A stretch of 7,724 nt of DNA from SYFY01 sp043719475. GTDB lineage: Bacteria > Pseudomonadota > Gammaproteobacteria > Pseudomonadales > Azotimanducaceae. The translations under genes were made by a program, and so were the position numbers. A model generated the notes under the pieces. The model was not told the origin of the DNA. It did not search any database and was given only the letters and a program-made list of their open reading frames with translations. Below, one piece after another: positions 1 through 6,086 of this stretch (the stretch's first letter is position 1; each line of letters starts with the position of its first letter). The stretch lies in the NCBI GenBank assembly GCA_043719475.1, contig JAYSTS010000051.1, forward strand, positions 1 through 7,724, read 5' to 3'.

Positions 1-96
1 TAGTTTGTTTTCGATGAGTCCAACCGCCGGATGCGGGTCCGCATGTCCGGTGGTGTGGGAGGGGTGACGGGCGCAATCCCGTTACCCCGACCCGAT
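1..96 (+). mobile_element. Group IIC self-splicing intron, 3' end (domains V and VI)
   Basis: This is the catalytic 3' end of a bacterial group II intron; the rest, including the reverse transcriptase/maturase, would lie left of the window. Domain V spans about 23-54: the lower stem CCGGA (27-31) pairs with TCCGG (46-50), a two-base bulge TG follows (44-45), and the upper stem TGCG (32-35) pairs with CGCA (40-43). The catalytic triad position reads CGC (25-27), the form known for class C introns; other classes have AGC. Domain VI spans 57-93: GGG (57-59) pairs with CCC (91-93), and 61-71 pairs with 78-88 around the loop CGCAAT. This leaves A90 bulged, seven bases from a predicted 3' splice site after T96 (ending GAT). 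That is where a branch-point adenosine is expected. The TAG at 1-3 could be the stop codon of the intron-encoded protein, but the frame cannot be proved here. The structure is read from the sequence; the class assignment is from family knowledge. Confidence 0.85.
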
Positions 97-139
97 CCAA
101 GAGATCGCGATCTGAGAGATTTCCCGATCTGGAAAAGTT

Positions 140-163
140 GTGGGAGCGATCTCCTGATCGCGA
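140..163 (+). repeat. REP-like hairpin with GTGG head
   Basis: GTGG (140-143) is followed by a 6-bp stem, GCGATC (146-151) against GATCGC (156-161), around the loop TCCT, and then by GATTTT. A GTGG/GTAG tetranucleotide next to a GC-rich palindrome is the hallmark of REP sequences mobilised by RAYT (TnpA-REP) transposases in Pseudomonas, Xanthomonas and relatives. Only one copy is in this window, so repetitiveness cannot be shown. The stem followed by TTTT could instead act as a weak rightward terminator. Confidence 0.45.
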
Positions 164-175
164 TTTTGTAACGGT

Positions 176-196
176 CCGTGCCGAAAATCGGCACGG
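176..196. repeat. Perfect 9-bp hairpin (CCGTGCCGA stem, AAA loop)
   Basis: CCGTGCCGA (176-184) and TCGGCACGG (188-196) are exact reverse complements separated by AAA. No U-rich tract follows on either strand, so it is not a standard intrinsic terminator. It lies downstream of the minus-strand gene ending at 358 and could help end that transcript or protect its 3' end. It could also be the second half of a REP-type pair with the hairpin at 140-163. The structure is certain, the role is not. Confidence 0.5.
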
Positions 197-357
197 GATG
201 AATCGTTGGGGCGGCGATGGGTTGTGCGTCTGCAGCTTTAACGATTATTGTCGAATCAAGCTCGGATTTGTGTCTGGCTTATTGAGTTGCCGACAACCTC
301 AGGTCGCCTCGAATCGCAGCCGTTTCGTAACGATGATGTCGCGACTTAGATCAAACG

Positions 358-783
358 TCAGCGGGTCTGCACCTCTTTCCCTGCCTTGGTAATCGTGGTT
401 ACTTTGAATAGATCAACAACGATTCCTGCGCCGACCATGTTCGGATCAAAGTGTCGCTCAATGGGATGCATCTCGTCGTATATTCGCTGACGCTCCTGCA
501 CATCTGTCACCACACGCGCCCGTCCTTCCAGCGTGCAGTACACACGATCAGCGATATCACCGTAGATGAACGCCAGGTCAGGTCTTGTCGGCAATGTATG
601 CAAAAGCGCGCTATCGGGATTACGGGCCCAGATGGCGAGTGAATCCGGGGTATGAAAGTGCGTGCTTCCATAGAAGGAGATGTGAGGTTTGCCGTGTTCA
701 TCCACATACGCGGCGGTTAGCGTCTTCAAACTGTTGAGCGCGCCGTTGATACGATTGACGATATCGTCGCTGATGCTGATCAC
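358..783 (-). CDS. Pyridoxamine 5'-phosphate oxidase-family (flavin split-barrel) protein
   Basis: A 141-residue protein with the features of the PNPOx-like split-barrel family, which binds FMN, F420 or haem and includes many small oxidoreductases of unknown substrate. An N-terminal helix (about 5-18) leads into a strand-turn-strand, TLTAAYVDEHGKPHISFYGS (21-40), the usual 'A-x-V-D-x-x-G-x-P-H' entry to the barrel. LAFIYGD (70-76) and YCTLEGRARVV (82-92) form the later barrel strands. The start is GTG at 781-783; GGGAG lies six bases upstream in the gene's sense, which supports this start. It lies 89 bp downstream of the dehydrogenase gene on the same strand and may share its transcript. The family is fairly secure. 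The substrate is unknown, and it is not the biosynthetic PdxH, which is much longer. Confidence 0.8.
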   Translation of the reverse strand: MISISDDIVNRINGALNSLKTLTAAYVDEHGKPHISFYGSTHFHTPDSLAIWARNPDSALLHTLPTRPDLAFIYGDIADRVYCTLEGRARVVTDVQERQRIYDEMHPIERHFDPNMVGAGIVVDLFKVTTITKAGKEVQTR

Positions 784-872
784 GAGTTACTCCCGAGGCC
801 AAATTCTTATCAGACAGCGTAACCTGTGTCCTTCATCGCGAACAATCCACACAAGCCACAGCGCAGCATCAA

Positions 873-1838
873 TTACAGCTCAAGCATCGTGAGAAGTCGT
901 TGCAGTGGGAAAGTGCCGGCAGCGACGCCTTCCTCCAGCGCTTCGCGCATCGCCCGTACCAACCCAGAGTTCACCGGGGTCGCCATCCCTGCCTGCGCGC
1001 CTAATCGTTCGATCTCCCCGTTGAGAAAATCCGACTCCGCATTGCCAGTGCCCCGCGCCAGACTTTGCCATGTCGAGCCACCACTTCTTGGGATTCCAGG
1101 TATTTCGCCCATCCGGTAAGTGTCTTCTTGCCGCGCGCGTATTTCATCCACTGTTGCGCAATCAATCCCATGCGCTGCATAACAGGCGACCGCCTCACGA
1201 CGAGCGGCGCGCGCGATGTTGGCAACTTCTCCGTTCTCGCCAAGCAGGGCTTGCGCGGTATTCACCAGGTTCGTCAGCAGCTTGGCATATTTCCAGCGCA
1301 TGACGCTCGTGTCAGGTCGGGCGCTGAACCCGCCATCCTCGAGGGCCGCGCACATCGTTACAACAAGATCATCAACGCCAGCTGGGAATAGTCCGCAGTC
1401 GAGCACCCCACCGCGACCGACCGCATGGGTGATCACCTCACCCGGCCGCAGGTGCATGGCTGGCAGATTCACGACCATGGCCACGACATCAGTGAACATG
1501 CTGGCGGCCATGCGCTCGTTAGCGACGCCATTTTGTGCACAGACCACCCGCGCCTGCGGATTGGCCTTGGCCAGCGCACGCAATGCATCCTGCGTGTGTT
1601 GCCCCTTCATGGTCAGCAAGACCACATCATCTTGTTGCCAGTCGACTTCCGAGGGCGCCCCCACCACCGGGATATCAACATTTCTAACTCCGGTTGGACT
1701 GACAATGCGCAGGCCCGAACGCTGCATTGCCTCCCGATGGGCGCCGCGCGCGATGAGCAGGACATCCCGGCCCGCTTCCCGAAGACCCGCTCCGATGCAA
1801 CCACCAACACCACCCGCACCATAAACAATGAACCGCAT
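873..1838 (-). CDS. Ketopantoate reductase-family (ApbA/PanE) dehydrogenase
   Basis: A 321-residue NAD(P)-dependent 2-hydroxyacid-type dehydrogenase of the ApbA/PanE family. Those enzymes reduce 2-dehydropantoate to pantoate in coenzyme A synthesis, or act on related keto acids. The N-terminus is a Rossmann fold: VYGAGGVGG (5-13) gives GxGxxG, and LLTMKG (74-79) is the strand after the second nucleotide loop. CAQNGVAN (100-107) carries the asparagine equivalent to E. coli N98. The C-terminal half has KLLTN (186-190), placing K186 as the likely catalytic lysine, and AESDFLNGE (267-275), matching the family's TEIDxINGE with E268 as the catalytic acid. The usual SSMxQD segment is replaced by GGSTWQSL (253-260), so a paralogue with another substrate is as likely as true PanE. 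The ATG start has AGGGA five bases upstream. It is divergent from the oxygenase gene, with a 60-bp gap. Confidence 0.87.
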   Translation of the reverse strand: MRFIVYGAGGVGGCIGAGLREAGRDVLLIARGAHREAMQRSGLRIVSPTGVRNVDIPVVGAPSEVDWQQDDVVLLTMKGQHTQDALRALAKANPQARVVCAQNGVANERMAASMFTDVVAMVVNLPAMHLRPGEVITHAVGRGGVLDCGLFPAGVDDLVVTMCAALEDGGFSARPDTSVMRWKYAKLLTNLVNTAQALLGENGEVANIARAARREAVACYAAHGIDCATVDEIRARQEDTYRMGEIPGIPRSGGSTWQSLARGTGNAESDFLNGEIERLGAQAGMATPVNSGLVRAMREALEEGVAAGTFPLQRLLTMLEL

Positions 1839-1898
1839 GGGCTTCCCTGTAACGTGGAAAGCAGCGATAGTAAAACAAAGCGGTAGACGGACGATGTT

Positions 1899-2747
1899 GT
1901 GCTGACGCGCAAAGGTGGATATTTAAGCCCTCGAAGTGACTGTGCTTCACCCGCCAGCCTGCACCTTGAGCAGGAAGGGTATGCCGTGTTGCGGGACGTT
2001 CTCAGCGCGGAAGAACTGACTGCCTTGCACGCGGAACTCAGCAGTGTTTATGCAACGACGCCTGCGGATCTGCGTAACGCCAGACTCGCGGCAGAAGAAC
2101 GGGAAGATTTCCGCTACGAGATGTTCAATCGCTCTGCCCTGGCACAACGCACGATCGGTCATCCACGAATCCTGGAGGTCATCGAACCCTTGCTTGGCGA
2201 AGACTGTCACATCATTGCCAACACGTGCTGGCGCAATCCACCGCGCTCAAAAAATCAACATGGTGGCGGGTTCTGGCACATCGATGCAGGCCCTCATATT
2301 CCTCGACAGCCCGGAATTCCGTGGGACGATCGCATTGCGTATCCCGTGTTTGCCATTGGCGCACACATTTACCTGCAGGATTGTGGACTCGAGTCAGGGC
2401 CGACAGGCGTCATTCCGCGCAGCCATAAGTCTGGCCAGTTCCCACCGGTGGACCGACCCATGGACGTTGATCTTGACTATGACGGCCGACAAGTCGAACC
2501 CATGCTCGCAAAAGCGGGTGATGTCGCCCTGTTCGTTTCCGACGTTTGGCATCGCCGATTACCTGCGGGGCCTGGTGATCAGGGGCGATTTTTTCTCCAG
2601 GCCCATTATGGGCGACGCGATTTGGCCCAGCGGATTCGCACGACTGTCGTTGTGAGCCACGTCGATCAATCCGCGAAGGACAGGATCAACACCCCTCGTG
2701 AAGCCACGCTTCTCGGTCTGCATAAACCGTTTTTCTACGACGGTTGA
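1899..2747 (+). CDS. Phytanoyl-CoA dioxygenase (PhyH)-family Fe(II)/2-oxoglutarate oxygenase
   Basis: A 282-residue protein of the PhyH family: cytosolic non-haem iron enzymes that couple 2-oxoglutarate decarboxylation to substrate hydroxylation. The N-terminal segment HLEQEGYAVLRDVLSAEEL (22-40) is the typical family opening. WHIDAG (126-131) supplies the iron ligands H127 and D129. ESGPTGVIPRSHKSG (165-179) is the conserved 'GP-x-x-x-IPGSHK' loop. DVWHR (215-219) gives the third iron ligand H218, and R230 in GRFFLQAHYGRR is placed to hold 2-oxoglutarate. All catalytic residues are present, so it should be active. The start is a GTG with a weak ribosome site; the nearby ATG at 1894 runs into a stop at once. 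The true start could be a little downstream, since about 20 residues precede the conserved opening. The substrate is unknown. The divergent dehydrogenase is a possible partner, which is inference only. Confidence 0.87.
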   Translation: MLTRKGGYLSPRSDCASPASLHLEQEGYAVLRDVLSAEELTALHAELSSVYATTPADLRNARLAAEEREDFRYEMFNRSALAQRTIGHPRILEVIEPLLGEDCHIIANTCWRNPPRSKNQHGGGFWHIDAGPHIPRQPGIPWDDRIAYPVFAIGAHIYLQDCGLESGPTGVIPRSHKSGQFPPVDRPMDVDLDYDGRQVEPMLAKAGDVALFVSDVWHRRLPAGPGDQGRFFLQAHYGRRDLAQRIRTTVVVSHVDQSAKDRINTPREATLLGLHKPFFYDG

Positions 2748-2791
2748 CGCCAAGCCGCGTGCCAGATCGCAGAGGACGCAGACATGACCCC

Positions 2792-2959
2792 CTGGGAGCC
2801 CGTCGGACTTGAGACTGATCTACTGCGCCGTTGGGAGAGCGGTCCATTTTTCCTCGCTTTTTCGTTGCGTAGTTCCACTACGCGCCTCAAAATCGTGAAA
2901 AACTGTCCTCACTCTCCCAGTCGGCTCGCGACGATCGCTCAAGTCCGACAGGCTCCTGG
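2792..2959. repeat. Palindromic MITE-like element with terminal inverted repeats
   Basis: The unit at 2796-2955 (160 bp) is bounded by inverted repeats GAGCCCGTCGGACTTGAG (2796-2813) and CTCAAGTCCGACAGGCTC (2938-2955), identical at 17 of 18 positions. CTGG flanks both ends directly (2792-2795 and 2956-2959), as a 4-bp target-site duplication would. The pairing continues inward: TTGGGAGAG (2831-2839) faces CTCTCCCAG (2912-2920), the T-rich run around 2847-2852 faces the A-rich run around 2898-2902, and the apex is GCGTAG (2867-2872), loop TTCCA, CTACGC (2878-2883). Almost the whole element can therefore fold into one long hairpin. It encodes no transposase; short open frames through both arms read similar peptides (EPVGLE...WES) only because the arms are near mirror images. 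It fits a non-autonomous transposable element. The mobilising transposase family is not identified. Confidence 0.8.
2867..2883. repeat. Apical hairpin of the palindromic element
   Basis: A perfect 6-bp stem, GCGTAG and CTACGC, encloses TTCCA at the centre of the 160-bp inverted repeat. It is the turn of the full-length fold. Confidence 0.7.
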
Positions 2960-2994
2960 AATTTCATTGTTGATACGGACGTTGACTGACTCAC

Positions 2995-3393
2995 GTGAGC
3001 CTTGAATACCACATTGATGCAGATGAAAGCCTGATTACCGTCAGGGTGAAGGATGGTTTGCGCCCTGGGGATATGGAGTCGCTCGCCGCACAGCTCTTCG
3101 ACGACCCCCTCTTTGCGGCAGATATGGCGCAGCTTCTGGATTTGCGGCAAGCGAAGATCGAGTTGCTAGATGACCATGCCAAGTTGCTGACCCGCTACCT
3201 GCTGAATAAGTACAACCCGGCAATCGATGGCAATATCGCAGTGGTGATTGATCCCGATCTCACACCGGCTGACACCGCATTGATGTTCCGCATCACCTGC
3301 GCCCTGGAGCGTGCGGAATTGTTCGAAGACTTTGAAATGGCTGTCAAATGGCTGGCACGCAAATGGCGCAGCAGTCTGTCAGCTCAAGAATAG
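2995..3393 (+). CDS. SpoIIAA-like / STAS-fold small protein, hypothetical
   Basis: A 132-residue soluble protein with no signal peptide or membrane segment. The pattern resembles SpoIIAA-like (STAS/SEC14-type) domain proteins: paired N-terminal strands YHIDADESLITVRVKDGL (5-22), a helix (about 25-35), then a strand carrying LLDLRQAKI (47-55), the 'xxDLR' signature of this group. A helix (about 58-69), the strand GNIAVVIDPD (79-88) and a C-terminal helix follow. No enzymatic residues are recognisable; relatives are thought to act as interaction or regulatory modules. The start is GTG at 2995, as an in-frame TGA at 2983 rules out anything much earlier and the next ATG (about 3074) would remove the first strands. 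I see no good ribosome site. The palindromic element ends only 35 bp upstream and may have replaced the original leader. The fold is by resemblance and the function is unknown. Confidence 0.65.
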   Translation: MSLEYHIDADESLITVRVKDGLRPGDMESLAAQLFDDPLFAADMAQLLDLRQAKIELLDDHAKLLTRYLLNKYNPAIDGNIAVVIDPDLTPADTALMFRITCALERAELFEDFEMAVKWLARKWRSSLSAQE

Positions 3394-3510
3394 CCATAAC
3401 CCGGTGCAGGTGACGGAAATCACAGCCCAAAAGAAATATGGGCTGAAATACACCACCCAACGAGCGACTTGATCATTGCTGTACCGCCTGAAGCGCGTGA
3501 CGGGCTGCAT
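3379..3510 (-). CDS. Candidate small single-pass membrane protein (43 aa), doubtful
   Basis: An open frame of 43 codons. A basic N-terminus (TRFRRYSNDQVAR) is followed by a hydrophobic stretch from WVVYFSPYFF to TGLWLFLS at the very C-terminus, which would form one membrane helix with the N-terminus inside. GAGGG lies about eight bases before the ATG, a usable ribosome site. The same frame could be extended upstream to a TTG at 3562-3564. The last 15 bases overlap the 3' end of the convergent SpoIIAA-like gene. I recognise no homologue, and the frame contains the hairpin at 3423-3445, so it may be chance. Confidence 0.3.
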   Translation of the reverse strand: MQPVTRFRRYSNDQVARWVVYFSPYFFWAVISVTCTGLWLFLS

Positions 3511-3921
3511 GGACAACACCCTCATTGCATCGGAGCAACCGGTAAGGTCCCTCCCCAGCGGCAAGTCTCACCCATCAGACCCTTCGATCCGTCAGCAAAG
3601 TTGTGCGTCTGTTGTCGGTCAGTTGTAACTTTGCGGCAAATTCGGTTGCTGTCGACCACTTCACGGCCTGAAGGTACCGTTGGCTCAAGGACTTACAAAC
3701 CGAGCTTTCTTTTCCGGATTGTTGGGGTATTCTTCTTCGCCTCAGTCGCCGGGGCTGTACGAATAAACAGTGTCATTCTCCTCGGCAGGGCGATAGCACG
3801 TTATTGCAGCCCGGCGGCTGAGGCCAATCCCCACTGTTCGTCCCACCAGACGATCAAACGGACGACTCGCTGATTTCTCCTCGATCGCTTCAGATGCCCG
3901 GGACCCTGCTGAAGAGACTTC
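3394..3921. other. Gap between the SpoIIAA-like gene and cysQ
   Basis: About 530 bases without a convincing gene. Apart from the doubtful micro-ORF and hairpin at its left end, I see nothing firm. A 134-codon plus-strand frame (3469-3873) starts with TTG and has no recognisable motif, no good ribosome site and an irregular composition, so I do not call it. The gap may hold a decayed gene, but no homologous fragment is recognisable. Both flanking genes end here, so it is a convergent 3' region. Confidence 0.45.
3423..3445. terminator. Hairpin at the convergent 3' ends, possible weak terminator
   Basis: CAGCCCA (3423-3429) and TGGGCTG (3439-3445) form a 7-bp stem around a nine-base A-rich loop, 30 bases after the stop codon of the SpoIIAA-like gene. 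No run of T follows, so termination by it alone is uncertain. Confidence 0.3.
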
Positions 3922-4740
3922 TCAGGCTGGAACCGACGGCAATTTGTCCCTCCAGCCAAAACCTGCGTCACCAACCGCAACAAATTCAGGATTCAACACC
4001 GACTCCTTCGTGTTGTAGCGCATCGGCGATCCATCTGCCGCCCACAGGTCTCCGCCGGCAGCAGCAAGTACGGCGTGAGCGGCGGCGATGTCCCACTCCG
4101 AGGTCAACCCGAGCCGGGGATACAGATCCGCCTTGCCTTCAGCAAGGATGCACAACTTCAACGAGCTGCCCACCGGTGTGCGATCAACCGGACCGAACCG
4201 GGTCGCAACCGCATCGAGATATTGTTCGAGACGCTCACCGCCATGATTTCGACTGGCAACCACGACCAGCTTGTCTGCGGGCTGATAACGCCGAGTGTGG
4301 ATTGCTGAAGTTGCCCCACTCTGTCGGCGCCAGGCCCGTCCGGTTGAAACGTCGCCCCAGAACAAGATGTTTTGCGCAGGAACGCCGACAAACCCGAGCA
4401 CAGCCCGATGCCCATCGATCAGTGCGACGTTGACGGTAAATTCGCCATTGCGGCTCACGAATTCCTTGGTGCCATCCAGCGGATCGATCAACCAGTAACG
4501 TGCCCATTGAGACCGTTCGGCAAAGTCTGGGGCTTTACCTTCTTCGCTAAACACCGGTAGCTCTGGTGTCAGTTTTTGCAGTCCGCTCTCGAGAATGTGG
4601 TGCGCCGCAAGATCAGCCTGAGTCAGCGGTGAATCATCCTCTTTGGTCTGAACCTCAAAGTCCTGCGAGTAAACCTCCATGATGGCCTCGCCTGCTTGCT
4701 CGACCAGCGTTAGCAAGGTCTCTACATCTATCGAACTCAT
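3922..4740 (-). CDS. cysQ: 3'(2'),5'-bisphosphate nucleotidase CysQ
   Basis: A 272-residue Mg-dependent phosphatase of the inositol monophosphatase superfamily. CysQ removes the 3'-phosphate of 3'-phosphoadenosine 5'-phosphate, the by-product of sulfate assimilation and acyl-carrier-protein loading, giving AMP. It usually acts at the inner membrane or in the cytosol. Metal-binding motifs are complete: DDSPLTQAD (35-43), FSEEG (64-68), WLIDPLDGTKEF (83-94; D86, D89, G90, T91) and SEWDIAAAHAVL (214-225; D217). The DGTKEF extension is characteristic of CysQ as opposed to SuhB. The length fits the Pseudomonas-type protein and is somewhat longer than the E. coli one. The start overlaps the nudE stop by 4 bp (ATGA), so translation is probably coupled and the two form an operon. 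No oddities are seen. Confidence 0.95.
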   Translation of the reverse strand: MSSIDVETLLTLVEQAGEAIMEVYSQDFEVQTKEDDSPLTQADLAAHHILESGLQKLTPELPVFSEEGKAPDFAERSQWARYWLIDPLDGTKEFVSRNGEFTVNVALIDGHRAVLGFVGVPAQNILFWGDVSTGRAWRRQSGATSAIHTRRYQPADKLVVVASRNHGGERLEQYLDAVATRFGPVDRTPVGSSLKLCILAEGKADLYPRLGLTSEWDIAAAHAVLAAAGGDLWAADGSPMRYNTKESVLNPEFVAVGDAGFGWRDKLPSVPA

Positions 4741-5288
4741 GCTTTCTCCATCAGCGATCGTGTCAACGTCAAAGCAGCAATAGCGCGCGCCTCGTTGAAT
4801 TCGCCACCGTGAATCAACTCGTCAAGGGCATCGATCGGCCACGGAACCAACTCGATGGGTTCGGGTTCATCACCGGGCAATCGTTCGGGATAAAGGTCCT
4901 TTGCAAACATGACATTGATGGTAAAGCCCATATGTCCCGGCGCGAGCGATACTCTTTTCACAAATTCAACGTGGCGGGCACCAAAGCCGATCTCTTCTTT
5001 CAGTTCGCGGTCGGTCGCGTGCTCAAGACTCTCACCGAATTCGGCCGCGCCTTTAGGTAACGAAAGCTGGACCTCGTGAAAACCGGCCGCGTACTCGCGA
5101 ATGAGCATGACTTCCCGGCGTTCGTTGACGGCTACAACGATAACCGCCGGATGACCACGCACGGGCAATCGTTCGTAGATGCGCTCAACGCCATTGCTGA
5201 AACGAAGCGACAACTCTTCAATGGAAAACAAGCGACTTCGAGCCAGCATACGACTGGCCAGAACCTCTGGCAGTGCTTTTTCGCTCAT
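4737..5288 (-). CDS. nudE: ADP compounds hydrolase NudE (Nudix)
   Basis: A 183-residue Nudix hydrolase, close to the 186 residues of E. coli NudE. NudE cleaves ADP-linked compounds such as ADP-ribose, Ap3A and NADH into two nucleoside-monophosphate-type products. The Nudix box is perfect: G80, five residues, E86, seven residues, then RELKEEIGF (94-102). The upstream REYAAGFHEVQLSLPKG (64-80) is typical of the NudE/ADP-ribose pyrophosphatase group. LAPGHMGFTINVMFAKDL (115-132), the strand after the box, also matches NudE. The ATG start has GGGGA six bases upstream. It is the first gene of the nudE-cysQ pair (4-bp overlap), an arrangement common in gammaproteobacteria, and is divergent from yrfG. 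Confidence 0.94.
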   Translation of the reverse strand: MSEKALPEVLASRMLARSRLFSIEELSLRFSNGVERIYERLPVRGHPAVIVVAVNERREVMLIREYAAGFHEVQLSLPKGAAEFGESLEHATDRELKEEIGFGARHVEFVKRVSLAPGHMGFTINVMFAKDLYPERLPGDEPEPIELVPWPIDALDELIHGGEFNEARAIAALTLTRSLMEKA

Positions 5289-5420
5289 GCCTGTTCCCCA
5301 CTGAAGCTTGTCTTCCTAAGCTCGGAGAGCCCGCTCCGGGTGTCCTGCATTCGTCACTCCGTCGAAACAACCAAACCCGTATCATATCGACCCTAAGCCT
5401 CTGCCGCCGCCTGGATCAAC
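5289..5420. promoter_or_regulatory. Divergent promoter region of nudE-cysQ and yrfG-hslR
   Basis: This 132-bp gap lies between two outward-facing operons and must hold both promoters unless they start inside the genes. The AT-rich core near 5380-5390 gives a -10-like TATCAT (5380-5385) for the plus strand and TATGAT (rc of 5381-5386) for the minus strand. I found no good -35 box at the usual spacing for either, so the exact promoters are not assigned. Confidence 0.4.
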
Positions 5421-6086
5421 ATGATCAACTGGAACCAAATCGATACTGTGCTGTTCGACATGGATGGCACGCTGCTCGACCTACAGTTCGATAACCAGGT
5501 CTGGAGCCACCTGTTGCCCAGACACTTCGCATCCGCCCAAGGGATTTCGCTTGAAGACGCAAACACACAACTCACCTCACACATGCAGGAAATATTCGGT
5601 CGGATCGAATTTTACTGTCTGAACTATTGGGCGAGGCACACAGGGCTTGATGTGATGGCGCCACATCGTGAAGTCGTCCACTTGATCCGCTGGCGACCCA
5701 ACGCCCTGGCCTTGGTGCGCTCGCTACGCAACTGTGGGAAGCGGATTGTTCTGGTGACCAACGCTCATCGAGACAGCCTCGGGATCAAGCAGGCACACTG
5801 CGGAATCATCGACGAGATGGACGCTGTGGTGTCCGCACACGACTACGACGTGCCGAAGGAAGCCCTCGAGTTCTGGCAACGTCTGAACCAACAACACCCA
5901 TTCGATGCCGCGCGTACGCTGTTCATCGATGACAACGCGCACGTCCTGAAGTCGGCGCAGGCCTATGGAATCGCTTACTTGCTCACCATAGCGCAGCCTG
6001 ATTCGTCGCGGCCCGCCCGACTCGGGCTTGAACATCCCGCGATCGACGATTTCCTGCACCATTTCCCGGTCGCCAGTCTCGTATGA
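5421..6086 (+). CDS. yrfG: GMP/IMP 5'-nucleotidase YrfG (HAD superfamily)
   Basis: A 221-residue haloacid dehalogenase-type phosphatase, almost the same length as E. coli YrfG. YrfG hydrolyses purine nucleoside 5'-monophosphates, chiefly GMP and IMP. All four HAD motifs are present: I, LFDMDGTLLD (11-20) with nucleophile D13 and acid D15; II, LVTNAH (111-116; T113); III, K146 in VPKEALEFW; IV, LFIDDN (167-172; D170/D171). LQFDNQVWSHLLPRHFA (21-37) right after motif I is the family-specific opening of the cap domain. The ATG start places motif I at the usual distance from the N-terminus; the ribosome site is weak. The stop overlaps the hslR start by 4 bp (ATGA). The gene order with nudE and pckA supports the name. 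Confidence 0.92.
   Translation: MINWNQIDTVLFDMDGTLLDLQFDNQVWSHLLPRHFASAQGISLEDANTQLTSHMQEIFGRIEFYCLNYWARHTGLDVMAPHREVVHLIRWRPNALALVRSLRNCGKRIVLVTNAHRDSLGIKQAHCGIIDEMDAVVSAHDYDVPKEALEFWQRLNQQHPFDAARTLFIDDNAHVLKSAQAYGIAYLLTIAQPDSSRPARLGLEHPAIDDFLHHFPVASLV

Larger units (their letters stand above)
97..357. other. Non-coding 3' exon region with hairpins
   Basis: About 260 bases between the intron end and the first minus-strand gene. I see no credible gene: the open frame from 138 has no recognisable motif and begins inside a hairpin. The stretch is rich in GATC/CGCGATC-type palindromes, including a perfect 12-base one at 102-113 (AGATCGCGATCT), and contains the two hairpins listed separately at 140-163 and 176-196. 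Nothing recognisable is seen in 197-357. Confidence 0.5.

Noticed and set aside
165..210. Possible integron attC site (AACG/CGTT around the 9-bp hairpin)
   Set aside because: The RYYYAAC and GTTRRRY core sites are not matched and the two-part stem with an extrahelical base is not seen, even though class C introns can target attC.
138..392. 84-codon plus-strand open frame
   Set aside because: It begins inside the REP-like hairpin, passes through the second hairpin, overlaps the end of the flavin-type gene on the other strand and has no recognisable motif.
1216..1824. 202-codon and 153-codon plus-strand frames over the PanE-like gene
   Set aside because: They lie opposite a gene with complete family motifs and are shadows of its codon bias.
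2784..3005. 73-codon plus-strand frame and the 87-codon minus-strand frame (2887-3150) crossing the palindromic element
   Set aside because: Both read through the inverted-repeat arms. Their shared EPVGLE...WES peptide is a by-product of the near-mirror symmetry, not evidence of a protein.
3469..3873. 134-codon plus-strand frame after the SpoIIAA-like gene
   Set aside because: TTG start, no ribosome site, no family resemblance and irregular composition. The hydrophobic patch alone is not enough.
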